DNA from: Ruthenibacterium lactatiformans
Lineage (GTDB): Bacteria > Bacillota > Clostridia > Oscillospirales > Ruminococcaceae
DNA: 12,577 nt
NCBI RefSeq assembly: GCF_000949455.1
Contig: NZ_JXXK01000052.1
Span: 1-12,577 of the forward strand
Direction: 5' to 3'
How positions within the stretch are numbered: the stretch's first letter is position 1; each line of letters begins with the position of its first letter. Under the pieces are notes generated by a model, which saw only the letters and a list, made by a program, of their open reading frames with translations, was not told the DNA's origin and ran no database searches. Made by a program: the position numbers and the translations under genes. This document shows, one piece after another, positions 6,044-12,577 of this stretch.

Positions 6044-7273
6044 TTACCATTCACCGGCAACCTCTACTGCAATCTTGTGCCACTGCGCCAGCCGCTCGGG
6101 ATGGTACTGCACCGTGCTGACATCTTTCAAAATCAGCTCGCAGGTACATCCGTTCTCCTTTGCCGCGCGGCAGGTCTCCTGCAATTCCCTGCGCACAAGC
6201 TCCGGGTCAAAGGAAGCAGCCGCCAGATAGGCCGGGTTCGGCTTGCGGGAGATGACATAGTCGCCGTGGATATGCTCTGCTCCCGCTCTGATATCCGCCC
6301 AGGGGCTCATGGAGATCTTGCGTACGTTTTTGATCTTGCGAATGTAATCGATCCGGTTGTGCAGCGGCTCACAGCAGCCGTAATAGACCAGGCCGAACTG
6401 CTCCAGCAGCGGCTTGACATATTCGACCTCATACTCTTCAAACATCTGGGGCGAGACAGACCCCAGCATCTGCGCCAAGCCAAATGTCCATACATCTCCC
6501 GGCCGAACGTTTTTTTCTTTGTCCTGCGGCAGCTCATCTGTATACGCGCCCGTACAATGTACCGTCGGCTCATATGCGTCGAACAGCTGCTTTTCCGTCA
6601 GCTGGTCGATCAGGCTCTGGCAAATGTCCGCCATGCGTCTGGCCGCCTTGTGCAGCAGCTCCGGCTCATCCGCAAAAAAGAAGAAAAAGTTATCTGTCCC
6701 GATCGCCTCCACAAGGTCGTCCCAGATACCGCAGTGGAACATGCGCACGCCTGTCAGGCGCACCGGCAGTATCCCCGACACCATTTCGCTGACCTTTTCC
6801 CAGCGCTTTTTGTCCTTCGCCTCGTCCACGCGGATGTCCGGGAATTTCAAATTTTCAAGGTCGCTTTCGCTGCTCAGCTGGCTGACATACGAGTGGCTCA
6901 CCACATCATTTCTTTCGTCAGCGGCCAACGTCACTTCCCGGCGCACAACGCCGTGGTGGTACCCCTCGATGGTTTTGGGCAGTTCCAGATACGGCTCGAA
7001 TACTTTGTCCGCGGGAAAATATTTTGCCTGGTACAGCTGTTTGCGCAAAGCATCCTCCACAATACGGGCGTCCGCATCCCTGCACCGGAGCTTCAAGTCC
7101 CCGTCCACATCCAGCTCATGCCAGGGCAGCTGGTCTATCATGATCAGAGGGCGGCATTCGCGCAGCCCGTTCAATGCCTTCCACAGAGCGCGCCGCTCTT
7201 CATTTACGGGCGCAAACGCGACCTCCCGGTATTCTTTTGCCAGTTGTGTAAGAATTTGTTGATCCGCATTCAT
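6044..7273 (-). CDS. Long UroD-fold putative corrinoid methyltransferase
   Basis: This 409-residue protein is a distant member of the uroporphyrinogen-decarboxylase/methyltransferase superfamily, longer than the usual 340-350 residues. The C-terminal half is the most recognizable: VYYGCCEPLH (C300, C301, H305), KISMSPWADI, and GCTCELILKD (C376, C378). These cysteines and the histidine stand where MtaA-like enzymes hold their HxC...C zinc site, so a zinc-thiolate methyl-transfer site is plausible but with different spacing. The start at 7273 follows AAAGGAG on the minus strand and removes an 11-residue extension from an upstream ATG. It is the last gene of the minus operon, separated by 78 bases with a hairpin from the M20 hydrolase gene. 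The methyl donor is unknown. A role in heme synthesis is unlikely, given the cysteines and the context. Confidence 0.8.
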   Translation of the reverse strand: MNADQQILTQLAKEYREVAFAPVNEERRALWKALNGLRECRPLIMIDQLPWHELDVDGDLKLRCRDADARIVEDALRKQLYQAKYFPADKVFEPYLELPKTIEGYHHGVVRREVTLAADERNDVVSHSYVSQLSSESDLENLKFPDIRVDEAKDKKRWEKVSEMVSGILPVRLTGVRMFHCGIWDDLVEAIGTDNFFFFFADEPELLHKAARRMADICQSLIDQLTEKQLFDAYEPTVHCTGAYTDELPQDKEKNVRPGDVWTFGLAQMLGSVSPQMFEEYEVEYVKPLLEQFGLVYYGCCEPLHNRIDYIRKIKNVRKISMSPWADIRAGAEHIHGDYVISRKPNPAYLAAASFDPELVRRELQETCRAAKENGCTCELILKDVSTVQYHPERLAQWHKIAVEVAGEW

Positions 7274-7289
7274 GCTTTCCGCTCCTTTC

Positions 7290-7310
7290 GCCGTGCCCTT
7301 CGGCACGGGC
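7290..7310 (-). other. Intergenic hairpin ahead of the last operon gene
   Basis: CCGTGCC (7291-7297) and GGCACGG (7302-7308) form a 7-bp GC-rich stem with a four-base loop. It sits just upstream of the ribosome site of the UroD-fold gene ending at 6044. No T-run follows on either strand, so it is not an intrinsic terminator. It may be an mRNA stability or processing element within the operon, or have no function. Confidence 0.4.
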
Positions 7311-7351
7311 TTCTTTCACAGGACATCCTTGCTTCCCCGTCTGTCTCTGCC

Positions 7352-8749
7352 TCAAAGCTCCAGCTTCATCAGTCGTGCAATTGCAAGAATATAGATGCGC
7401 AGCGCTTTGTACAGTTGCGCCATTTCCATGGCCTCGTCCGCACCGTGGGGGGCGCCCGCCCAAACAGGGCGGGGCTGGTCCGTCTCGCCGGGACCGTAGC
7501 TGATCGCATTTGCAAACCGGCGCGCATAGGTTCCGCCGCCCATCGCAAAAGGCGCGTCGCTGCGGTTCGCCAGCTCGTTGTAGGTATTTGTCAGCGTGCG
7601 GATCTCCGGAGAATTTGGGTCGATGCAGAACGGAGCGCGCATGGCGCCCGGCTCAAAGCTGCCGCCTGCGTTTTCCGCCAGCGCGCACAACGCCGCGCGC
7701 AGCCTTTCGCCGTCCATGGCGGCCGGGTAACGGATATCTACGCTTTGACGCAGGCGGCCCTGCTCAAGACGTACCATCCCGCCCACACATGTGAGAGGGC
7801 CGAATACATCGTCGCGGGCCGCTACGCCCAGCGCACTGCCGTCTGTATCCGCGTGCAGCGTGCGCAGCATCCGAAGTGCCCGTTTCTCCTGCGGCGTGCA
7901 CAGACCGTTGTCCAGCAAATAACCCACCACCAGCCCGATGGCGTTGACAGACCCCTGCGGCCCGGCCACATGCCCGCCTTTTCCCCGCGCTTCAATTCGC
8001 ACACAGCCGTTTTCGGCCCGTACTGTTATGTTTTCCGTATCCGGCAGGCGGGTCTTTTCTGTCCGCACCAGCGCATAGGCGCGGTCCGGCACCACGTTTT
8101 TTGCCTCGCCGCCAAAAAATTCCTTCAAGCAGCCGTTCAGCGGCGCGCTTACCAGCCAGCCGCTGTATCCCCCCTTTTCCGCATATCCCACCGGGAAACG
8201 CGCGTCGGGAGAAAAGCAAAATGCGGGCTGCGGATAATGGGCAAGGTAGTAGTCTACATCCTGCATGCCCGTTTCCTCATTTGTGCCGAACAAAACGCGC
8301 AGCGTATAGGGCAGTTTCACGCCTTGTTCCTTAAAAAATTTTGCGGCATACAGTGTGATGACGGCCGGCCCCTTATCGTCGGCTGTGCCGCGCCCCACCG
8401 CGAATCCGTCCCGCAGCGTCATGCAGAACGGGTCGCCTGTCCATCCGCTGCCCTCGGGTACCACGTCCAGATGTGTGATGAGCGCGATCTGTTTTTCGCT
8501 TTTGCCCGGCAAGTCGGCATACCCCGCGTAGCCCTCGCAGTTCCGCGTGAAAAGGCCCATACCCGAAGCAATTTCCAGAGCTGCCTCCAGCGCGCGCTTC
8601 GGCCCCATGCCGAAAGGCGCGCCCGGCGCTGGCTCTCCCTGTACGCTTTTAATGTCCACCAGCGTTTTCACATCCTGCAGGATGTCCTCATGGCTGCGCT
8701 TCACAAATGCGTCGATCTGCCGGAGCAGCCGTTTTTCATTTTCGTCCAT
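7352..8749 (-). CDS. M20-family metallopeptidase, PepV/Sapep dipeptidase-like
   Basis: This 465-residue protein resembles the dinuclear zinc dipeptidases PepV and Sapep, which remove N-terminal residues from short peptides in the cytoplasm. All family residues are visible: H93 and D95 (THLDVVPEG), bridging D124 (GRGTADDKGP), catalytic E158 with E159 (GTNEETG), D182 (SPDARFP) and H435 (APHGADEA). GGTYARRF also matches PepV. The length is normal for this group, and there is no signal peptide. I chose the ATG at 8749 because AAAGGAG lies just before it. The longer version starting at 8812 would overlap the upstream gene. The gene is 26 bases from its upstream neighbour, inside a methyltransferase/rhamnosidase operon. 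Its substrate may therefore be an amide or amino-acid conjugate rather than a general dipeptide, which is inference. Confidence 0.92.
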   Translation of the reverse strand: MDENEKRLLRQIDAFVKRSHEDILQDVKTLVDIKSVQGEPAPGAPFGMGPKRALEAALEIASGMGLFTRNCEGYAGYADLPGKSEKQIALITHLDVVPEGSGWTGDPFCMTLRDGFAVGRGTADDKGPAVITLYAAKFFKEQGVKLPYTLRVLFGTNEETGMQDVDYYLAHYPQPAFCFSPDARFPVGYAEKGGYSGWLVSAPLNGCLKEFFGGEAKNVVPDRAYALVRTEKTRLPDTENITVRAENGCVRIEARGKGGHVAGPQGSVNAIGLVVGYLLDNGLCTPQEKRALRMLRTLHADTDGSALGVAARDDVFGPLTCVGGMVRLEQGRLRQSVDIRYPAAMDGERLRAALCALAENAGGSFEPGAMRAPFCIDPNSPEIRTLTNTYNELANRSDAPFAMGGGTYARRFANAISYGPGETDQPRPVWAGAPHGADEAMEMAQLYKALRIYILAIARLMKLEL

Positions 8750-8775
8750 ACCGGTTCTCCTTTTTTGCGCGCTGC

Positions 8776-9843
8776 TCAGCGCACAGGCAGCTCCCGTGCA
8801 AACAGAGCGCACATGTCCTGCGCGTCCTCCATACAGGCGGCGTCATACCACACCACTGTTTTCTGGCTCTTCAGCAGGTCCATGTTCGACTCGATCTCGG
8901 CTCGTGTCAGACGCAGCACCGGGATCACCCGGGTCAGTTTTTCCCGGCTGCGCTTCCACACCTCCACCGCACGGTCGGTGTTCGGGTCCGAGGAAAGCTC
9001 CATCAGCCGGATATTCGGCAGCGATGCGACAGAGGCCAGGCATCGTTCGCTGAGGGCATGCATGTGGATAAACACCTCGTCGAATTTGCGGAAAATGCGC
9101 TCCGTGCGCGGCCGGCCGAACTCCTCGAACTGCTCCAGAGAGATCATTGTGGTCGTATCCTCGGACACATGCCCCAGGCCGCGGCCGGGCAGCCATTCGC
9201 CAAAGCCCGTCACCACGCCGCCGTATACGTCTCCTGCCGCCTCCATCTGTTTTTCATAGTTCCATACAAGCGCGTCCGCGCAGTAATCCAGCAGCGCCTT
9301 CAGGTCCTCCGGCTCTTCATAGAAATCGTAGAAAAAGTCGTTGCCGCGCAGCGTGTTTGCCATCTCCAGCGCGCCGGACGCGCCGCGCACCATGGGCAGA
9401 AAATAATCGCTGTACTTCTCGCGCAGATATGCAATACCGCCGTTCACCATCCGGAATACCGGGTTGTTTTCATCCATTGCCAGCTTTTCCAGTTCTCCGG
9501 GCGCATCCAGCATCGCGTAATGCCAGCTCGTATCGCTCTCGTAGTCCACCCGGCCGCCCAGAAAGGCCGTGTGTTCGGCAATGCCGTACCACGGCCCTTC
9601 CGCGGGCACCGTATCATCCGCAAGCTCCGCCCGCTGTGCCAGACGTTCGATGGTACACTGGGCGCGGGCGTCCAGATATTTGTACACATCGTCCGGAAAT
9701 GTGTAGTCCGTAAGCGACAGCGCAGGCGAGGGCAGCGTGGCGATGTTTTTCACTTTCAGCAGCGCGCAGCCCACGGCCTTCGTATCATAAAAAGCACGCG
9801 TTTTCGCAATGCAGTTTTCAACCTTTGCCTTATCCATTTTCAT
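8776..9843 (-). CDS. UroD-fold putative methyltransferase with altered zinc motif
   Basis: This 355-residue protein belongs to the uroporphyrinogen-decarboxylase-like superfamily that includes corrinoid methyltransferases. Recognizable parts are YFLPMVRGASGALE, FYEEPEDLKALLDYC, SEDTTTMISLEQFEEF and the FIHMHALSERC segment. Where MtaA proteins have HxC, this one has H260-M-H262. C268 is nearby and C337 (YDAACMEDA) sits about where the distal zinc cysteine is expected. The metal site may thus be His/His/Cys, or the enzyme may not use a thiolate at all. Strong GGAGGG precedes the ATG at 9843. The gene starts 24 bases after the rhamnosidase stop and ends 26 bases before the M20 gene, so it is within one transcript. 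The substrate is unknown. Confidence 0.78.
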   Translation of the reverse strand: MKMDKAKVENCIAKTRAFYDTKAVGCALLKVKNIATLPSPALSLTDYTFPDDVYKYLDARAQCTIERLAQRAELADDTVPAEGPWYGIAEHTAFLGGRVDYESDTSWHYAMLDAPGELEKLAMDENNPVFRMVNGGIAYLREKYSDYFLPMVRGASGALEMANTLRGNDFFYDFYEEPEDLKALLDYCADALVWNYEKQMEAAGDVYGGVVTGFGEWLPGRGLGHVSEDTTTMISLEQFEEFGRPRTERIFRKFDEVFIHMHALSERCLASVASLPNIRLMELSSDPNTDRAVEVWKRSREKLTRVIPVLRLTRAEIESNMDLLKSQKTVVWYDAACMEDAQDMCALFARELPVR

Positions 9844-9867
9844 TGTCGTTCCCTCCGTTTCGGCCGC

Positions 9868-12471
9868 TCAGCCCGCGGACTGAGCGATTTTCCAGCAGAA
9901 TTCATGCCGGCCGCCGCCCAGCACGGCGCCGTTTTCCGGCGCCTGCACACCGGCGGGCAGCCGCAGACGTGCGGTCGTTCCAAACGGCACCCCGGCGGTA
10001 AACGTCACCGTGTCCCCGTCCTTTTTCCAACCTGCAAAAATAGTGCCGTGCGGGCTTTCCACACTGCACGAAAGCGTGTCGATGGCCAAATCCAGCGCGG
10101 GCGCCAGCAGGAAGCTGCGGTATGCGGGAATGTCCCCATCGGGGCGGATGCCCGCAAAATAGCGGTAAAACACCGCCGATACATCCGAAAACATGTAATG
10201 GTTGTGCGAGCCGCCCAGGTTCCAGCACTCCGCCAGCGTCGTGCAGCCGTGAGCCACCCAGTACAGATAGCCGGGGTAGTCCTCCCGCGTGAGCATCTTG
10301 TAGATCACGTCCGTGCGCCCGTATTCGCCCAGCATGTTCAGCACATATTTCGAGCCGAGAATGCCATAATCAATGTGCCAGCCGTTTTGCGCGATGCGCT
10401 CTGCCAGGCGCTCCATCAGCCGCGCCTCCTCCTGCGGCTTCAGCAGATGATGGAAAGCCACACAGCCGTCCGAGGTCTGGCATGCTCCCGCCACCTCGCC
10501 GGTATCCGCATCCACAAAATTGCGCAGCAGCGCCGCACGGATCTCCTCGCTCCTGGCAAGATACGGGTCGTCAAGGCCCAGCACACGGCTCATTTTGGAA
10601 AGCATCCTGGCGCTGCGGTAATAGCAGGCGGTATCCGTCAGGGCCACAGGCGCTTTGAACGTGCTCATGTTGACAGAGATTGCCGGGCCGTCGAAGGGTG
10701 CGCACCAGTCTCCGATGCCGTAGTTCACGATGCCGTCCACAGCCATGCTGGACATAAAATCAAAATGGCGGCAAATGAAAGGATAATACCGCGCCAGAAT
10801 GGCTGCGTCTCCCGTCTGTTCGTACAGCGCCCAGGGCAGCGTCGTCAATACCATCGACCAGTCCGGCCCATTGCCCCAGTTATAGCCCCAGCCCGTTGAC
10901 GGACATACGCAGGGAATGGAACCGTTGGGTCTCTGGCTTTGGCAAAGGTCGTCCAGCCATTTTTCCAGAAACAGGAATGCGTCATAATTCAGCAGGAGCT
11001 GATCGTGCACGGTACCCGCGTCTCCCGTCCAGGCATTCTTTTCCCGGTGGGGGCAGTCTGTGGGCACGCCCTGGCAGTTGGAGATGCTGGACCAATGGCA
11101 TAGGCGCTGAATCGTCATCAGCGTATCGTCCGAACATTCAAAATGTCCGGTGCGCTCGAAAGACGTGTGCATCACAAGGCCCATGATGCACGGTCCCGGC
11201 AGCTCTTCCGGCAGCCCCTCGGCCTCCACATAGCGGAAGCCGTGATATACGAACTGCGGCGTCCATTCCTCCGGCCCGTCGCTCTTTTTGATATATTTGT
11301 CCGTCTGGAATTCCCCGGTGCGCACAAAGCCGCTGATGTGCTTCTGTTCCACATGCTGTCCGTCCCCGGTCAGGTCCTCGCAGTAGCGCAGCACAATCTC
11401 GCTGCCTGCGGGGCCATAGGCCGTCAGGCGCACCTTGCCTGCAAAATTCTGGCCCAGGTCGAAGATCCAGCGCCCCTCCTGCGTGCGGTATGCGTTCACG
11501 GGCGCAAGCTCCTGCATCACGCGTATAGGCTGCATCTCAGCCGCGCGCAGCACGCCGCCGGCGCCGCGCACCAACTCGGCGTCCTGCCAGCCGTCCGCGC
11601 CGTACGTGCTCTCGCTCCACCCCGGCAGCTCCAGCCGCGCGTCGTACCACTCGCCATTGCGGATGGAATTGAACGTGATGGGCCCGGGCGAGGTTTTCCA
11701 GCCTGTATCGCTGCAGATGCAGTCCTGTGTACCGTCGGCGTATGTGATATACAGCTCACACAGCAGCTTGGGCACCGCACGCCAGCTTGCCTGACGGATG
11801 TTCCACGCATCCTCGGTGAAACAGTTGTACCAGCCGTTGCCCAGCGCCACGCCCAGCGTAGCCGGGCCTGCCGCCGGCAGGTGCTCCGTTACATCATACA
11901 CGCGGTAATACGACAGCGCGTCGTATTTGGTGAACGCAGGCTCCAGCAGATTTTCAGAAACCTTTTTCCCCTCTATGAACGCCTCGTGGTACCCCAGCCC
12001 GCAGATATACAGCCGCGCGCTGCGCACCTCGCCCCGCAGCGGGAACGTGCGGCGCAGATAGGGCGCGCCTGTGTCCGTTTTGTCCATTTTCAGAAACGGC
12101 GCCGTGATCCAGCGTGCGCGCCAGGCCTCGTTCAGCTTGCCCGTCTCGAAAAAGGCCGGACGGCTGACGGCCGCTTCTCCGGCACGGTTCCACGCCGTCA
12201 CACACCAATAATACCGGGTGCGGGGCTGCAGCGGCGGGCCGGCATAGGCCACGCTCACATTCCCATCACCCGCGGTCTGGCCGGAATCCCACACGTCTCC
12301 CTGCCCCGCCTGTGCGCGCCGCGCGTCTGTGGACACTGTGATGCGGTACGCCGTCTGGGCATCGCCCCGCGTGTCCGAGCGCATTTTCCAGCCGAAGCGT
12401 GGCGTACGGTCCAGCCCCAGCGGATTTTCCTGATGATTGCAGGTGCACTGTACGATTTCAAAGCATCCCAT
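9868..12471 (-). CDS. GH78 alpha-L-rhamnosidase, cytoplasmic
   Basis: This 867-residue glycoside hydrolase of family GH78 would release terminal L-rhamnose from glycosides by an inverting mechanism. The N-terminus (about 25-110) is a fibronectin-like beta domain (YRITVSTD, then PRTRYYWCVTAWN). Beta-sandwich domains follow (FPLRGEVRSARLYICGLGYHE), then the catalytic (alpha/alpha)6 barrel and a C-terminal beta domain. The conserved acidic residues are present as D472, E477 and D484 in DCPHREKNAWTGD, and E748 in LAECWN. Their spacing equals that in Bacillus RhaB. There is no signal peptide, so glycosides must be imported first. The length is typical. AAAGGA precedes the ATG at 12471 by a normal distance. 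It is flanked on both sides by UroD-like genes in one minus-strand operon, which suggests that the substrate is a methylated rhamnoside. Confidence 0.95.
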   Translation of the reverse strand: MGCFEIVQCTCNHQENPLGLDRTPRFGWKMRSDTRGDAQTAYRITVSTDARRAQAGQGDVWDSGQTAGDGNVSVAYAGPPLQPRTRYYWCVTAWNRAGEAAVSRPAFFETGKLNEAWRARWITAPFLKMDKTDTGAPYLRRTFPLRGEVRSARLYICGLGYHEAFIEGKKVSENLLEPAFTKYDALSYYRVYDVTEHLPAAGPATLGVALGNGWYNCFTEDAWNIRQASWRAVPKLLCELYITYADGTQDCICSDTGWKTSPGPITFNSIRNGEWYDARLELPGWSESTYGADGWQDAELVRGAGGVLRAAEMQPIRVMQELAPVNAYRTQEGRWIFDLGQNFAGKVRLTAYGPAGSEIVLRYCEDLTGDGQHVEQKHISGFVRTGEFQTDKYIKKSDGPEEWTPQFVYHGFRYVEAEGLPEELPGPCIMGLVMHTSFERTGHFECSDDTLMTIQRLCHWSSISNCQGVPTDCPHREKNAWTGDAGTVHDQLLLNYDAFLFLEKWLDDLCQSQRPNGSIPCVCPSTGWGYNWGNGPDWSMVLTTLPWALYEQTGDAAILARYYPFICRHFDFMSSMAVDGIVNYGIGDWCAPFDGPAISVNMSTFKAPVALTDTACYYRSARMLSKMSRVLGLDDPYLARSEEIRAALLRNFVDADTGEVAGACQTSDGCVAFHHLLKPQEEARLMERLAERIAQNGWHIDYGILGSKYVLNMLGEYGRTDVIYKMLTREDYPGYLYWVAHGCTTLAECWNLGGSHNHYMFSDVSAVFYRYFAGIRPDGDIPAYRSFLLAPALDLAIDTLSCSVESPHGTIFAGWKKDGDTVTFTAGVPFGTTARLRLPAGVQAPENGAVLGGGRHEFCWKIAQSAG

Positions 12472-12510
12472 AAAAAGCCATCCTTTTCTGTTGTGGGCGC
12501 GCGGCCCTTT

Positions 12511-12577
12511 TTATTTTCCGTACCGGCCCAGTTTGTGGGCAGTCTGATACATGGCGATCACGTTTTCCACGGGCGTG
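12511..12577 (-). CDS. C-terminal end of a probable UroD-family methyltransferase (partial)
   Basis: Only the last 21 codons before a TAA are in the window; the gene continues past the right edge. The visible TPVENVIAMYQTAHKLGRYG resembles the common C-terminal helix of UroD-like methyltransferases, where TPPENV-AM-----YG patterns recur. The gene ends 39 bases before the rhamnosidase start on the same strand, so it belongs to the same operon. The identification rests on a short stretch and is moderate only. Confidence 0.55.
   Translation of the reverse strand, partial: TPVENVIAMYQTAHKLGRYGK

Noticed and set aside
6077..9259. Plus-strand open frame of 1060 codons
   Set aside because: It runs antisense across three genes with clear family motifs and ribosome sites. 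Its translation is rich in Arg, His and Gln with no recognizable domain, as expected for the complement of GC-rich coding DNA.
8707..10899. Plus-strand open frame of 730 codons
   Set aside because: Antisense to the third UroD-like gene and the rhamnosidase, with no domain and biased composition. It is a shadow of real genes.
12495..12520. GGGC/GCCC hairpin followed by TTTTTATTTT on the plus strand
   Set aside because: The stem is only 4 bp, and no plus-strand gene precedes it. On the minus strand it lies inside the operon without a T-run after it.

Overview
The window looks like chromosomal DNA from a GC-rich anaerobic Clostridia-type bacterium, probably a gut or acetogenic Firmicute. The grounds are the strong GGAGG-type ribosome sites, sigma-70-like promoters, a cobalamin riboswitch with a Gram-positive-style terminator platform, an ECF transporter S component and a PocR-type AraC regulator. 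The lineage is inferred from gene content only. The theme is corrinoid (vitamin B12)-dependent methyl transfer. Every complete gene can be assigned to a family, although the substrates cannot be read from the sequence.

Plus strand, left (2-3393): an operon-like run. It holds the end of a corrinoid (methyl carrier) protein, a MtaA/UroD-fold methyltransferase with an intact HxC...C zinc motif, an eight-cysteine DUF2284 protein, and a RACE protein (2Fe-2S plus ASKHA ATPase) that would reductively reactivate the corrinoid. Plus strand, middle (3409-4617): a promoter, a cobalamin riboswitch and an intrinsic terminator precede a membrane-anchored DUF4430 protein and an ECF S component. Together these form a B12-repressed corrinoid uptake unit. 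It ends at a perfect 17-bp bidirectional terminator shared with the convergent regulator gene.

Minus strand, 4628-5964: a PocR-domain AraC regulator with its own clear promoter. Minus strand, 6044-12577: a second operon, read right to left. It holds the tail of a probable UroD-like methyltransferase, a cytoplasmic GH78 alpha-L-rhamnosidase, a UroD-fold protein with an unusual putative zinc site, an M20 dipeptidase-like hydrolase, and a longer UroD-fold protein with a CC...CxC pattern. Gaps are 24-78 bases.

The best integrated reading is inference. The minus operon would process a methylated, probably rhamnose-bearing compound: the rhamnosidase and M20 enzyme trim it, and the UroD-like enzymes transfer its methyl group. 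The plus operon would supply the corrinoid carrier and its reactivase, the riboswitch unit the cofactor, and the PocR regulator would sense the substrate. A methoxylated plant rhamnoside, such as a flavonoid, is a candidate substrate but is not proven. No RNA genes other than the riboswitch, no mobile elements and no CRISPR array were seen.
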